A stretch of 5,716 bases of DNA from Burkholderiales bacterium (GTDB taxonomy: Bacteria; Pseudomonadota; Gammaproteobacteria; Burkholderiales; SG8-39). The stretch lies in contig JAENXP010000190.1 in assembly GCA_016649475.1 (NCBI GenBank), positions 1 through 5,716 of the forward strand, written 5' to 3'. A program made the translations under genes and the position numbers. The notes under the pieces were generated by a model. That model had not been told where the DNA came from. It made no database searches and saw only the letters and a list, made by a program, of their open reading frames with translations. Each line of letters starts with the position of its first letter. Within the stretch, counting starts at the first letter, position 1. Shown in pieces: positions 1-5,716 of this stretch.

Positions 1-1380
1 ATCCGCCCCGTGCTTGCCGCCGCGCTCGCCGCGCGCCAGCGCTCGTCCTTGCGCGACGCGGTCGAGGGCACCTGGCTCGCGCTCGGCGGCCCGGCCTGCG
101 CAGCATCCGCGACCGAACTGGAAGACGCCGCGACCTATCTGGACCATCTCGAATCGAAAGAGGAAGCCGGCGCAATCGCAGACTTCGAGGCGTTCACGCA
201 GGGCCTGGACAAGCTCTACGCCCTGCCGGACATGGCGGCAGGCGAGGGCGCCGTGCAAATCATGACCATTCACAAGGCCAAGGGCCTGGAGTTCGACCAC
301 GTGATCCTGCCCGGGCTGGAGAGGAAACCGCCTGCCGAAGGGAAGAAGCTGTTCCTGTGGATGGAGCGGCCGGCGAATCCGGATGCCTCGAGCCAGCGCG
401 GGGGGCAAACCGATACGAGTCTGCTCCTCGCCCCTATCGAAGAAACCGGGGCCGAGCGCGATTCCATCTACACCTGGATCAAGAAGCTCGCCGCCGAAAA
501 GACCGCCTTTGAGGACGGCCGCCTGCTCTATGTCGCCGCCACGCGCGCCAGGCAGCGCCTGCATCTGTTCGGAGAAACCGGGCTGCTGCTGGACAAGGAC
601 GGCGCGCAGACGGCGCGCAAACCCGACGCGCGCAGCCTGCTGGCCAAGCTGTGGCCGGTGGTCTCGGACGAGTACCAGCGAGTCGCCGCGACGGCACCGG
701 CTGCATCCGGGCCGGAGACTGCGGGCGGCGACAGCCTCCCCGACCAATCCCTGCGCCGCCTGGCGTCCACCTGGATCCTGCCCGCGCCGCCGCCCGCGCT
801 GGCATGGAGCGCAGCGCGCGAAACCGCGCGCATCCAGGACGACATCGAATACTCCTGGGTGGGGGAGACTGCGCGCCACGTCGGCAGCGTGGTACACCGC
901 TGGCTGCAAAACATCGCCGAGGATGAATTGCGCGGCTGGAACACGGCGCGCATCGACAGCATGCATCCCGCGTTCAACCAAGAACTCCTTGCCCGCGGCG
1001 TCGAGGCATCGCAGCTTGCGGCAGCGACCGGGCGCGTCGCCAGGGCGCTCGCCAGCGCGCTCGCAGATCCGCGCGGACGCTGGTTGCTGGGGCCGCAGCA
1101 GGGGGCCAGGAACGAATACCGCCTCACCGCCATGGTGGACGGCGCGCGGCGCAATCTGGTCATCGACCGCAGCTACATCGACGGCGACGGCAAGCGCTGG
1201 ATCGTGGATTACAAGACCAGCGGCCACGAAGGCGCGAACGTGGACGGTTTTCTCGACCAGGAGCAGGAACGTTACCGGGCGCAGCTCGAACGCTATGCCG
1301 CGGTGCTCGCGCAGGGCGAAGCGGCGATGCTGGGGCTTTATTTTCCGCTGCTCACCGGGTGGCGGGAGTGGGGCGCCTGA
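1..1380 (+). CDS. AddA-type UvrD/Rep helicase-nuclease, C-terminal part (5' end outside window)
   Basis: The reading frame is open from base 1, so the first 459 visible residues are the C-terminal part of a larger protein; the GTG at base 10 is an internal Val codon. Visible residues 85-98 (VQIMTIHKAKGLEF) match superfamily 1 helicase motif V and residues 174-186 (RLLYVAATRARQR) match motif VI with its arginine finger. Motifs I-IV are outside the window. The C-terminal third carries a complete RecB-family PD-(D/E)XK nuclease set: His299 (VGSVVHRWL), Glu372 (NEYRL), Asp389 (VIDRS), Asp403-Tyr-Lys405 (IVDYKTS) and the trailing Gln428-x3-Tyr432 (QLERY). Such enzymes unwind and resect double-strand DNA ends for RecA-dependent repair, usually with an AddB partner, which would be expected upstream. 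AddA fits better than RecB because motif V runs IHKAKGLEF and only about 375 residues follow it, but the N-terminus would be needed to decide. No truncation is seen at the stop. Confidence 0.9.
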   Translation: MRPVLAAALAARQRSSLRDAVEGTWLALGGPACAASATELEDAATYLDHLESKEEAGAIADFEAFTQGLDKLYALPDMAAGEGAVQIMTIHKAKGLEFDHVILPGLERKPPAEGKKLFLWMERPANPDASSQRGGQTDTSLLLAPIEETGAERDSIYTWIKKLAAEKTAFEDGRLLYVAATRARQRLHLFGETGLLLDKDGAQTARKPDARSLLAKLWPVVSDEYQRVAATAPAASGPETAGGDSLPDQSLRRLASTWILPAPPPALAWSAARETARIQDDIEYSWVGETARHVGSVVHRWLQNIAEDELRGWNTARIDSMHPAFNQELLARGVEASQLAAATGRVARALASALADPRGRWLLGPQQGARNEYRLTAMVDGARRNLVIDRSYIDGDGKRWIVDYKTSGHEGANVDGFLDQEQERYRAQLERYAAVLAQGEAAMLGLYFPLLTGWREWGA

Positions 1381-1424
1381 GTTGCTGCGACTGTCGTGTG
1401 ATCTGCGGTTTGCATCGTCAAATT

Positions 1425-1430
1425 AAGGAG
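1425..1430 (+). promoter_or_regulatory. Strong Shine-Dalgarno (AAGGAG) of the lactonase gene
   Basis: AAGGAG lies seven bases before the GTG at 1438. It decides that start over the in-frame ATG at 1468 (residue 11), which has only a weak AGGCGG upstream. Confidence 0.85.
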
Positions 1431-1437
1431 CGTCATC

Positions 1438-2547
1438 GTGTCTGCACCGAAAACCCAGCCAGGCGGCATGCCGGCGGCAAGCTACGTCTATGTCTCCAAC
1501 GGCGCGGATGGCGACATCGGCTGCTATCGCATGCAGGCCGACGGTACGCTGGAGCCGCACGCACGCGTCAGGGCGAGCGAGTTCGTCGGCCCGCTCGCGG
1601 TGAGCCCGGATGCGCGCTTTCTCTATGCCGCGGTGCGCTCGCAGCCGTTTTCCCTGCATGCGTATTCGATAGCCCCGGACAGCGGCGCGCTGACGCCGCT
1701 GTCGGTAACGCCGCTGGCGGCAAGCTGCCCCTACATCGCGCTGGACCGGAGCGGACGTTTCCTGTTCGGCGCTTCCTACCATTCGCATCTGATCAGCGTC
1801 AACGCCGTCGGCCCCGACGGGCGCGTGGCCGCCGCGCCGCTGCAGCTGATTCCGGTGGGCCGCAATGCGCATTCGATACGCGCTGACCAGAACAACCGCT
1901 ATGTCTATGTCCCCACGCTGGGCAGCGACCAGATATTCCAGTTCGTTTTCGATGCGAGCTCGGGGCGGCTGTCTTCCAACACTCCCGCGGTGGTGCAAAT
2001 GCAGCCGGGCACGGGGCCGCGCCACTTCGTCGTCTCGGCCGACAACAGCTTCCTTTATGCGCTGAGCGAGTTGCTCGGCTCGGTCACGAGCTTCGCGCTC
2101 GACGGCGACACCGGTCTGCTGAGCGAAATTGCTACCGCGTCGGGGCTGCCGCAAGACGCGGGGCTCGTGCCCGGCGCACCGCGCGTGGCCGTGGGCGCAG
2201 CCGACGGCGCGCCGTCGCGCAATCGCGACGGGGACATATGGGCCGCCGACATCCACCTCAGGCCGGACGGCAGGTTCCTGTACACCTCGGAGCGCTCCAG
2301 CAGTACCCTCGCTGCGTTCCGCGTGGACGCGGCGACAGGCGAGCTGACTCACCTCGGCAGCACGCCCACCGAGACCCAGCCGCGCGGATTTGCGCTCAGC
2401 CCCGAGGGCAAATACCTGGTCGCCTGCGGCGAAAAATCGGACACGATTTCGGTGTATGCCATAGACCAGGTGAGCGGTGCGCTGGCGTTCCTGCGGAAAT
2501 ATCCGGGAGGCAAGGGCGCCAGCTGGATCGAGATCGTCCGCATTTAA
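1438..2547 (+). CDS. pgl: 6-phosphogluconolactonase, beta-propeller (YbhE/Pgl) type
   Basis: This 369-residue protein belongs to the seven-bladed beta-propeller lactonase family. It should hydrolyse 6-phospho-D-glucono-1,5-lactone to 6-phosphogluconate in the cytoplasm, the second step of the oxidative pentose-phosphate and Entner-Doudoroff routes. From memory of E. coli Pgl (about 331 residues), the match is close along the whole length: SPDARFLYAAVR at 56-67, the GPRH segment at 193-196, WAADIHLRPDGRFLY at 268-282 and PTETQPRGF at 310-318. Propeller repeats of the form 'PDGRFLY ... sGxLt' recur through the chain. No signal peptide is apparent. It differs from E. coli Pgl by about 12 extra N-terminal residues and an Ala/Gly/Pro-rich insert at roughly 233-263, just before WAADIH. 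The start is GTG, chosen for its strong Shine-Dalgarno. It lies 57 bases after the helicase stop and could be its cotranscribed neighbour; no zwf, edd or gnd is in the window. Lactonases of this fold acting on other substrates exist, so the exact substrate is inferred. Confidence 0.9.
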   Translation: MSAPKTQPGGMPAASYVYVSNGADGDIGCYRMQADGTLEPHARVRASEFVGPLAVSPDARFLYAAVRSQPFSLHAYSIAPDSGALTPLSVTPLAASCPYIALDRSGRFLFGASYHSHLISVNAVGPDGRVAAAPLQLIPVGRNAHSIRADQNNRYVYVPTLGSDQIFQFVFDASSGRLSSNTPAVVQMQPGTGPRHFVVSADNSFLYALSELLGSVTSFALDGDTGLLSEIATASGLPQDAGLVPGAPRVAVGAADGAPSRNRDGDIWAADIHLRPDGRFLYTSERSSSTLAAFRVDAATGELTHLGSTPTETQPRGFALSPEGKYLVACGEKSDTISVYAIDQVSGALAFLRKYPGGKGASWIEIVRI

Positions 2548-2580
2548 GCCTAGCCGAATTGAGTGATTGAACTATTCGAA

Positions 2581-2630
2581 CGCCTGGTTCGGGTACCGAT
2601 CGCTGACTCCTCCAGGTACCAATCCAGGCG
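2581..2630 (+). repeat. Imperfect inverted repeat downstream of the lactonase gene
   Basis: The arms are CGCCTGG (2581-2587) with CCAGGCG (2624-2630), then after a 4-by-3 internal loop GGTACC (2592-2597) with GGTACC (2615-2620), enclosing a 17-base loop. All 13 paired positions are Watson-Crick. It starts 33 bases after the lactonase stop. No T-run follows, so it is not a textbook intrinsic terminator; it could be a 3'-end hairpin stabilising the lactonase mRNA, a Rho-associated structure, or chance. Confidence 0.5.
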
Positions 2631-2756
2631 GGAATGCCGTGTCGGACTGCCCCATTTAGCCAAATTGCCTGAGCTTTGCCCGCCGTCAGAATAATGCCAG
2701 ACTAAAATAGAGGGTTATTATGTATTACTGCAACCGGCGCTATTTGCTATCTTGCG

Positions 2757-2762
2757 TACAAT
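2757..2762 (+). promoter_or_regulatory. Possible -10 element (TACAAT) of the kinase gene
   Basis: TACAAT differs by one base from the sigma-70 consensus TATAAT and sits in AT-rich DNA. It would place transcription start near 2769 and leave a leader of about 27 bases containing the GGAG at 2785-2788. No acceptable -35 hexamer lies 16-18 bases upstream (that stretch is CCGGCG-like), so it would need an activator, an alternative sigma factor, or it is chance. TAAAAT at 2703-2708 and TATTAT at 2716-2721 are competing -10-like hexamers, also without a good -35. Confidence 0.25.
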
Positions 2763-2784
2763 TTAGTGTCAATATTTCAATGTC

Positions 2785-2788
2785 GGAG
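2785..2788 (+). promoter_or_regulatory. Shine-Dalgarno (GGAG) supporting a TTG start at 2796
   Basis: GGAG ends seven bases before the in-frame TTG at 2796, the ideal spacing. The other in-frame candidates (GTG 2766, GTG 2853) have no visible Shine-Dalgarno, and ATG 2898 has only AGGG at 2883-2886, eleven bases away. Confidence 0.55.
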
Positions 2789-2795
2789 ACGATTT

Positions 2796-4169
2796 TTGCA
2801 CAGATCACATTTTCTCGACAGGTCCAGCTACCGCTTTCTGACGCTCTCAGATGTGAAGAGTCAAATTCATAACGCCCTCCATAGGGCTGCGAACTCGATG
2901 CTGGACCCGACGGGAAAAATCGGTTTCCTGCTCGGCGCGATATTCCTTGTCGAGTTGAGCGTGATGCTGGTGACCGACGCGCTCAAAATCGACATGACGG
3001 GTTTGCCTGGGGCGCTGCTGGACGCGGCGACACTCACCATAGTGGTGTCTTTCGTAGTGCTGCGACTGATGCTCAAACCGCTGCAGGAGGCCCTGGAGGG
3101 CGAGCACGCAAAGGCTCAGGTGATCCTCGATGGGGCGTCCGACGCGATTATCACCATCGATGAGCGCGGCATCATTCAGACGCAGAACCGCGCGGCAAGG
3201 CACATGTTCGGCGTTTCCGATGAGGACGCCATCGGACGCAACGTAAGCATGCTCGTTCCCCCTCCCCATCGCGAGCGCTTCGACCAGTACATGGAGAACT
3301 ACCGCCGGACCGGTGTCGAGAAAATAGTCGGCACGATGCGGCAGTTGGAAGCGATGCGCAAGGATGGCAGCATCTTTCCGATCGAAATGGCGGTAAGCGA
3401 GGTCAATACAGGGAGCCAGCGCGTTTTCACCGCTATAATTCGCGACATCACCGAGCGCAGACAGGCCGAGGAAGCGCGTGAGCGACTCATGCGCCAACTG
3501 GAGTTGCTGAGTGAGCGGCTTGCGACGGCCCAGGAGGAAGATCGGCGCAAAATCGCGCACGAATTGCACGAGGAACTGGGTCAGGAACTGATGACCCTGA
3601 AGCTTTTTATCGAGATACTGGGGCCGGGCAGCAAAGCCAAGCAAGCCAAGGATAGCCGCGATGCGGCGCTGGCGGCGGCGGTCCACGTAACGAAACGGGT
3701 CAGCGAACTGGTTCAGGATCTGGCTCCCCCGGAGCTGGAATACTTCGGACTCGATGCGGCGGTGCGCACATACTGCGAGCGGCAAGCTGCAGCGGGCGGC
3801 TGGAACCTCCATATCGACTGCCCCAAGCCCGACGCTCGCGCGCCCCGACCCGTGGAAAGGGCCTGCTTCCGCGTGCTGCAGGAAGGCCTGAGCAACGTCC
3901 TGCACCATGCGAAGGCAACCGAGGTCTGGGTTTATCTGCACCAGGGCGTCGATGATCTTGAACTCGGGATACGCGACAATGGAATCGGGTTCGATCGCAA
4001 TGAATTACACGACGAGAAACTGCGCGAGAGCGGGAGCATCGGGATCTTCGGAATGCAGATACGCGCCAAGCAAGTGGCAGGGGCCGTGAATATCAATTCC
4101 TCGGCTGGCGGCGGAACCGAAATTACCGCAACTTTCCCGTTGAACCTTGAGTTGGTCGAGCCAGTCTGA
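2796..4169 (+). CDS. Membrane-bound PAS (FixL-like) sensor histidine kinase, HisKA_3/NarL type
   Basis: With the TTG start this is a 457-residue inner-membrane sensor kinase expected to phosphorylate a NarL/FixJ-type response regulator. Order of parts: two hydrophobic segments at about 42-60 and 73-93 joined by a loop of only about a dozen residues, too short for a periplasmic sensor; a PAS domain at about 103-220 strongly resembling FixL (NVSMLVPPPHRERF, RKDGSIFPIEMAVSEV, IIRDITER); a charged coiled-coil linker at about 219-250; a HisKA_3 domain with phosphoacceptor His258 in HELHEELGQ; and an ATPase domain with N-box Glu363/Asn367 (LQEGLSNVLHHA), G1 box DNGIGF (394-399), GIFGM and GGGTEI (438-443). 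Catalytic residues look intact. The FixL haem-ligand position is Phe162, not His. The usual Asp after the phosphoacceptor is Glu259. No response regulator gene adjoins it in the window. Start is uncertain: ATG 2898 would give a 423-residue protein beginning just before the first membrane segment, and GTG 2766 would add ten residues but has no ribosome site. Confidence 0.88.
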   Translation: MHRSHFLDRSSYRFLTLSDVKSQIHNALHRAANSMLDPTGKIGFLLGAIFLVELSVMLVTDALKIDMTGLPGALLDAATLTIVVSFVVLRLMLKPLQEALEGEHAKAQVILDGASDAIITIDERGIIQTQNRAARHMFGVSDEDAIGRNVSMLVPPPHRERFDQYMENYRRTGVEKIVGTMRQLEAMRKDGSIFPIEMAVSEVNTGSQRVFTAIIRDITERRQAEEARERLMRQLELLSERLATAQEEDRRKIAHELHEELGQELMTLKLFIEILGPGSKAKQAKDSRDAALAAAVHVTKRVSELVQDLAPPELEYFGLDAAVRTYCERQAAAGGWNLHIDCPKPDARAPRPVERACFRVLQEGLSNVLHHAKATEVWVYLHQGVDDLELGIRDNGIGFDRNELHDEKLRESGSIGIFGMQIRAKQVAGAVNINSSAGGGTEITATFPLNLELVEPV

Positions 4170-4174
4170 TTATG

Positions 4175-4193
4175 CGCCCCTGATCGCCCCTGA
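4175..4193 (+). repeat. 9-base direct repeat in the convergent spacer
   Basis: CGCCCCTGA occurs at 4175-4183 and again at 4185-4193, one base apart, a period of 10 bases. It lies between the convergent stops of the kinase and the GMC gene. It may be a small slippage duplication; partial pairing with downstream GGCGCAGGG (4201-4209) is possible. Confidence 0.6.
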
Positions 4194-4228
4194 ACTGACT
4201 GGCGCAGGGATTTTCCTTCGATACCGGA

Positions 4229-5716
4229 TCACAGGCGAGTGCTTTGCATGGGCGGTATCCTGCTCATGGCGCGCTCGCTGATGGCGGTAATGGATAGCGA
4301 GGGGTTGACGCCGGGGTTGGCCGAGATCATCGAACCGTCGCAGACGTACAGATTGCGATAGCCGAACACGCGGTTGTCGCTGTCTATCACGCCTTCGCTT
4401 GCGTCCCGGCCCATGCAGGCGCCGCCGAGGATGTGCGCCGTCGACGGAATGCCGAACAGGGTTTCGCTGACCATGGCCATCGGTTTGCCGCCGACGATGG
4501 CGGCGTAGCGCTCCGACAGGTCTCTCGCCTCGGGCATGAAGGCGGTCGGTGCCGGGCCGATGTCGAGCTTCGTCGCCATGCGCAAGCCGCCGCGCACCAG
4601 GCGCAGGGTGCTGTCTATGGTCTGCATGAACAGCAGCACCTGGGTGCGCTTGGCCCAGTCGTCGACGAACAGCACCTTCAGGTTCATCACCGGGTGCAGC
4701 AGCCAGTCGCCGAGGAGCTTGATCGCGCGCACGAACCCGTTCGGGTGGAACACGCGCGGCCCCATCGCCAGACGCCAGAAACCGGACCCCGCGGCATAGC
4801 GCACCGGTTCCAGATGCGAGTTCTCGTCGGTATGCAGGATGGAGCCGATGGCGACGCCGTCGGAAAACACCGACTTGCCATCGGGCACCGTTACCGGAAT
4901 CAGCGCCTCCGAATTGGTGCGCACGCCGTAACCCAGCCGGTCGGACAGCCGCGGAAGCGAACCCTGTTTCAACTGCAGCATCAACTCCACGGTGCCGAGC
5001 ACGCCGCCGGAAAATACCGCGCCGCGGCAGCGCACAGTAGCGCCCGCGCCCTTGCGCGTCGCGCTGGGCCGCCAGTCCACGGCATAGCCGTCGGCGCCGT
5101 CCGCCGCGCCCAGGGGGCGCACGTCGGTGACCAAGGACTCGGGCTGAATCACCGCGCCGAGCTGCTCCGCCAGGTAGAGGTAGTTCTTGTCCAGCGAATT
5201 TTTGGCGTTATGGCGGCAGCCGGTCATGCAGCCACCGCAGAATACGCAGCCGGCGCGCGCCGGCCCCCTGCCGTTGAAAAACGGATCGGGCACGGTCTTC
5301 TCGGGCTCGCCGAAGTACACCGACACCTGGGTCGCCTCGAAATGCGGTTCCATGCCGATCTGGCGGCCGAGTTCGCGCAGGGCGATGTCGCCGGTTTCGA
5401 GACGCGGATTTGTGGCGGCCCCGAGCATGCGCAGTGCCGTCTGGTAGTAGACACCCAACTCGGTCTCCCAGTCGGCCAGATGCGCCCATGACGGCGATGT
5501 AAAGAAACCCTTCTTCGGTATCGGCAGGGTGTTGGCGTACACCAGCGAACCGCCGCCTACGCCTACGCCGGAGAGCACGCCCACGTGGCGGAAAAAAGTC
5601 AGCTTGAACAGTCCGAAGCAGCGCAGGGAGGGCAGCCACAGCCAGCGCCGCAGGTCCCAGTTGGATTTGGGGAAGTCGGCCGCGCCCAGGCGCATGCCCT
5701 TTTCCAGCACCAGCAC
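4229..5716 (-). CDS. GMC-family FAD-dependent oxidoreductase, ChoD/cholesterol-oxidase-like (5' end outside window)
   Basis: The frame is open to the right edge, so the 495 visible residues lack the N-terminus. They begin in the second strand of the FAD Rossmann fold (VLVLEKG, Glu5 expected to bind the FAD ribose); the GxGxxG loop, about 40 residues earlier, is outside. GMC hallmarks follow: SGVGVGGGSLVYAN at 49-62; a cysteine cluster Cys157-x2-Cys160-x2-Cys163-x3-Cys167 followed by RHNAKNSLDKNYL; STAHILGGACMGRD at 425-438 with His428; and the C-terminal LYVCDGSMI plus NPGVNPS at 467-473, where Asn471 is a candidate for the active-site Asn of this family. Members oxidise an alcohol group, often on sterols or other hydrophobic substrates, using FAD; the substrate here cannot be read from sequence. 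The segment at about 325-370 has hydrophobic, possibly membrane-associating stretches. The gene converges on the kinase with a 59-base spacer, and its promoter is beyond the window. Confidence 0.88.
   Translation of the reverse strand: MLVLEKGMRLGAADFPKSNWDLRRWLWLPSLRCFGLFKLTFFRHVGVLSGVGVGGGSLVYANTLPIPKKGFFTSPSWAHLADWETELGVYYQTALRMLGAATNPRLETGDIALRELGRQIGMEPHFEATQVSVYFGEPEKTVPDPFFNGRGPARAGCVFCGGCMTGCRHNAKNSLDKNYLYLAEQLGAVIQPESLVTDVRPLGAADGADGYAVDWRPSATRKGAGATVRCRGAVFSGGVLGTVELMLQLKQGSLPRLSDRLGYGVRTNSEALIPVTVPDGKSVFSDGVAIGSILHTDENSHLEPVRYAAGSGFWRLAMGPRVFHPNGFVRAIKLLGDWLLHPVMNLKVLFVDDWAKRTQVLLFMQTIDSTLRLVRGGLRMATKLDIGPAPTAFMPEARDLSERYAAIVGGKPMAMVSETLFGIPSTAHILGGACMGRDASEGVIDSDNRVFGYRNLYVCDGSMISANPGVNPSLSITAISERAMSRIPPMQSTRL

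Larger units (their letters stand above)
2548..2795. other. Intergenic region between lactonase and histidine kinase genes
   Basis: About 250 bases without a supported gene. The first half holds the inverted repeat at 2581-2630. The second half, from about 2690, is clearly richer in A and T than the flanking genes (for example ACTAAAATAGAGGGTTATTATG at 2701-2722, quoted here only as its AT-rich core TTATTATG), as expected of a promoter region for the kinase. I saw no convincing tRNA, riboswitch or operator palindrome. Confidence 0.6.

Noticed and set aside
10..12. GTG at base 10 as a start for the helicase
   Set aside because: The frame is open upstream to base 1, the protein lacks helicase motifs I-IV, and there is no room for a ribosome site. 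The gene is simply cut by the window edge.
383..1426. 347-residue open frame on the plus strand, overlapping the helicase gene
   Set aside because: It is the +1-type shadow of the helicase frame, Arg/Pro/Ser-rich, without any motif; the helicase and nuclease motifs are in the other frame.
1423..2352. 309-residue open frame on the minus strand
   Set aside because: It is antisense to the lactonase gene, Arg/Ala/His-rich with no recognisable domain, and explained by the GC-rich codon pattern of the plus-strand gene.
2586..2623. GGTTCGGGTACC...CCAGGTACCA resembling a tRNA T-arm and CCA end
   Set aside because: No cloverleaf can be formed: there is no acceptor stem partner, D-arm or anticodon arm upstream at the proper distance.
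2780..2872. 30-codon ATG open frame overlapping the proposed kinase start in another frame
   Set aside because: It has no Shine-Dalgarno before its ATG, no recognisable peptide features, and the GGAG inside it is better placed for the TTG at 2796. A regulatory leader peptide cannot be excluded but nothing supports one.
2847..3941. 364-residue open frame on the minus strand
   Set aside because: It lies entirely antisense to the kinase, whose domains are unmistakable. No motif or ribosome site supports it.
4433..5491. 352-residue open frame on the plus strand
   Set aside because: It is antisense to the GMC oxidoreductase, with low-complexity Arg/Ala/Gly/His composition typical of a shadow frame.

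Overview
The window reads as ordinary chromosomal DNA from a GC-rich proteobacterium. The gene families fit a betaproteobacterium best (an AddA-type repair helicase, an E. coli-like Pgl lactonase, a FixL-like PAS kinase, a ChoD-like GMC oxidoreductase), but this is inferred from family resemblance and no marker gene settles the taxonomy. Four protein-coding genes fill nearly all of it. No tRNA, rRNA, insertion sequence, CRISPR array or phage gene is visible.

Layout: (1) 1-1380, plus strand: the C-terminal part of a UvrD/AddA-type helicase-nuclease whose start lies left of the window. (2) 1438-2547, plus strand: a complete 6-phosphogluconolactonase of the beta-propeller (YbhE/Pgl) type, with a GTG start and a strong Shine-Dalgarno. 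(3) 2548-2795: an intergenic stretch of about 250 bases, AT-rich in its second half, with an imperfect inverted repeat and a weak -10-like element. (4) 2796-4169, plus strand: a membrane-anchored hybrid of a FixL-like PAS domain and a NarL-type (HisKA_3) histidine kinase, apparently starting at TTG. (5) 4170-4228: a short convergent spacer with a 9-base direct repeat. (6) 4229-5716, minus strand: a GMC-family flavin oxidoreductase whose N-terminal FAD-binding GxGxxG lies beyond the right edge.

The genes do not form one pathway: DNA break repair, pentose-phosphate metabolism, signal transduction and an oxidation of unknown substrate lie side by side. Genes 1 and 2 are codirectional and 57 bases apart, so they may be cotranscribed. 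The kinase is separated by its own upstream region and has no response regulator beside it in the window. The GMC gene converges on it.

The points most worth checking are the kinase's PAS domain, which aligns without gaps to the FixL haem pocket but has Phe where the haem-ligating His should be; the four-cysteine cluster in the GMC oxidoreductase; and the likely TTG start of the kinase. I found no convincing evidence of a new multi-gene system.
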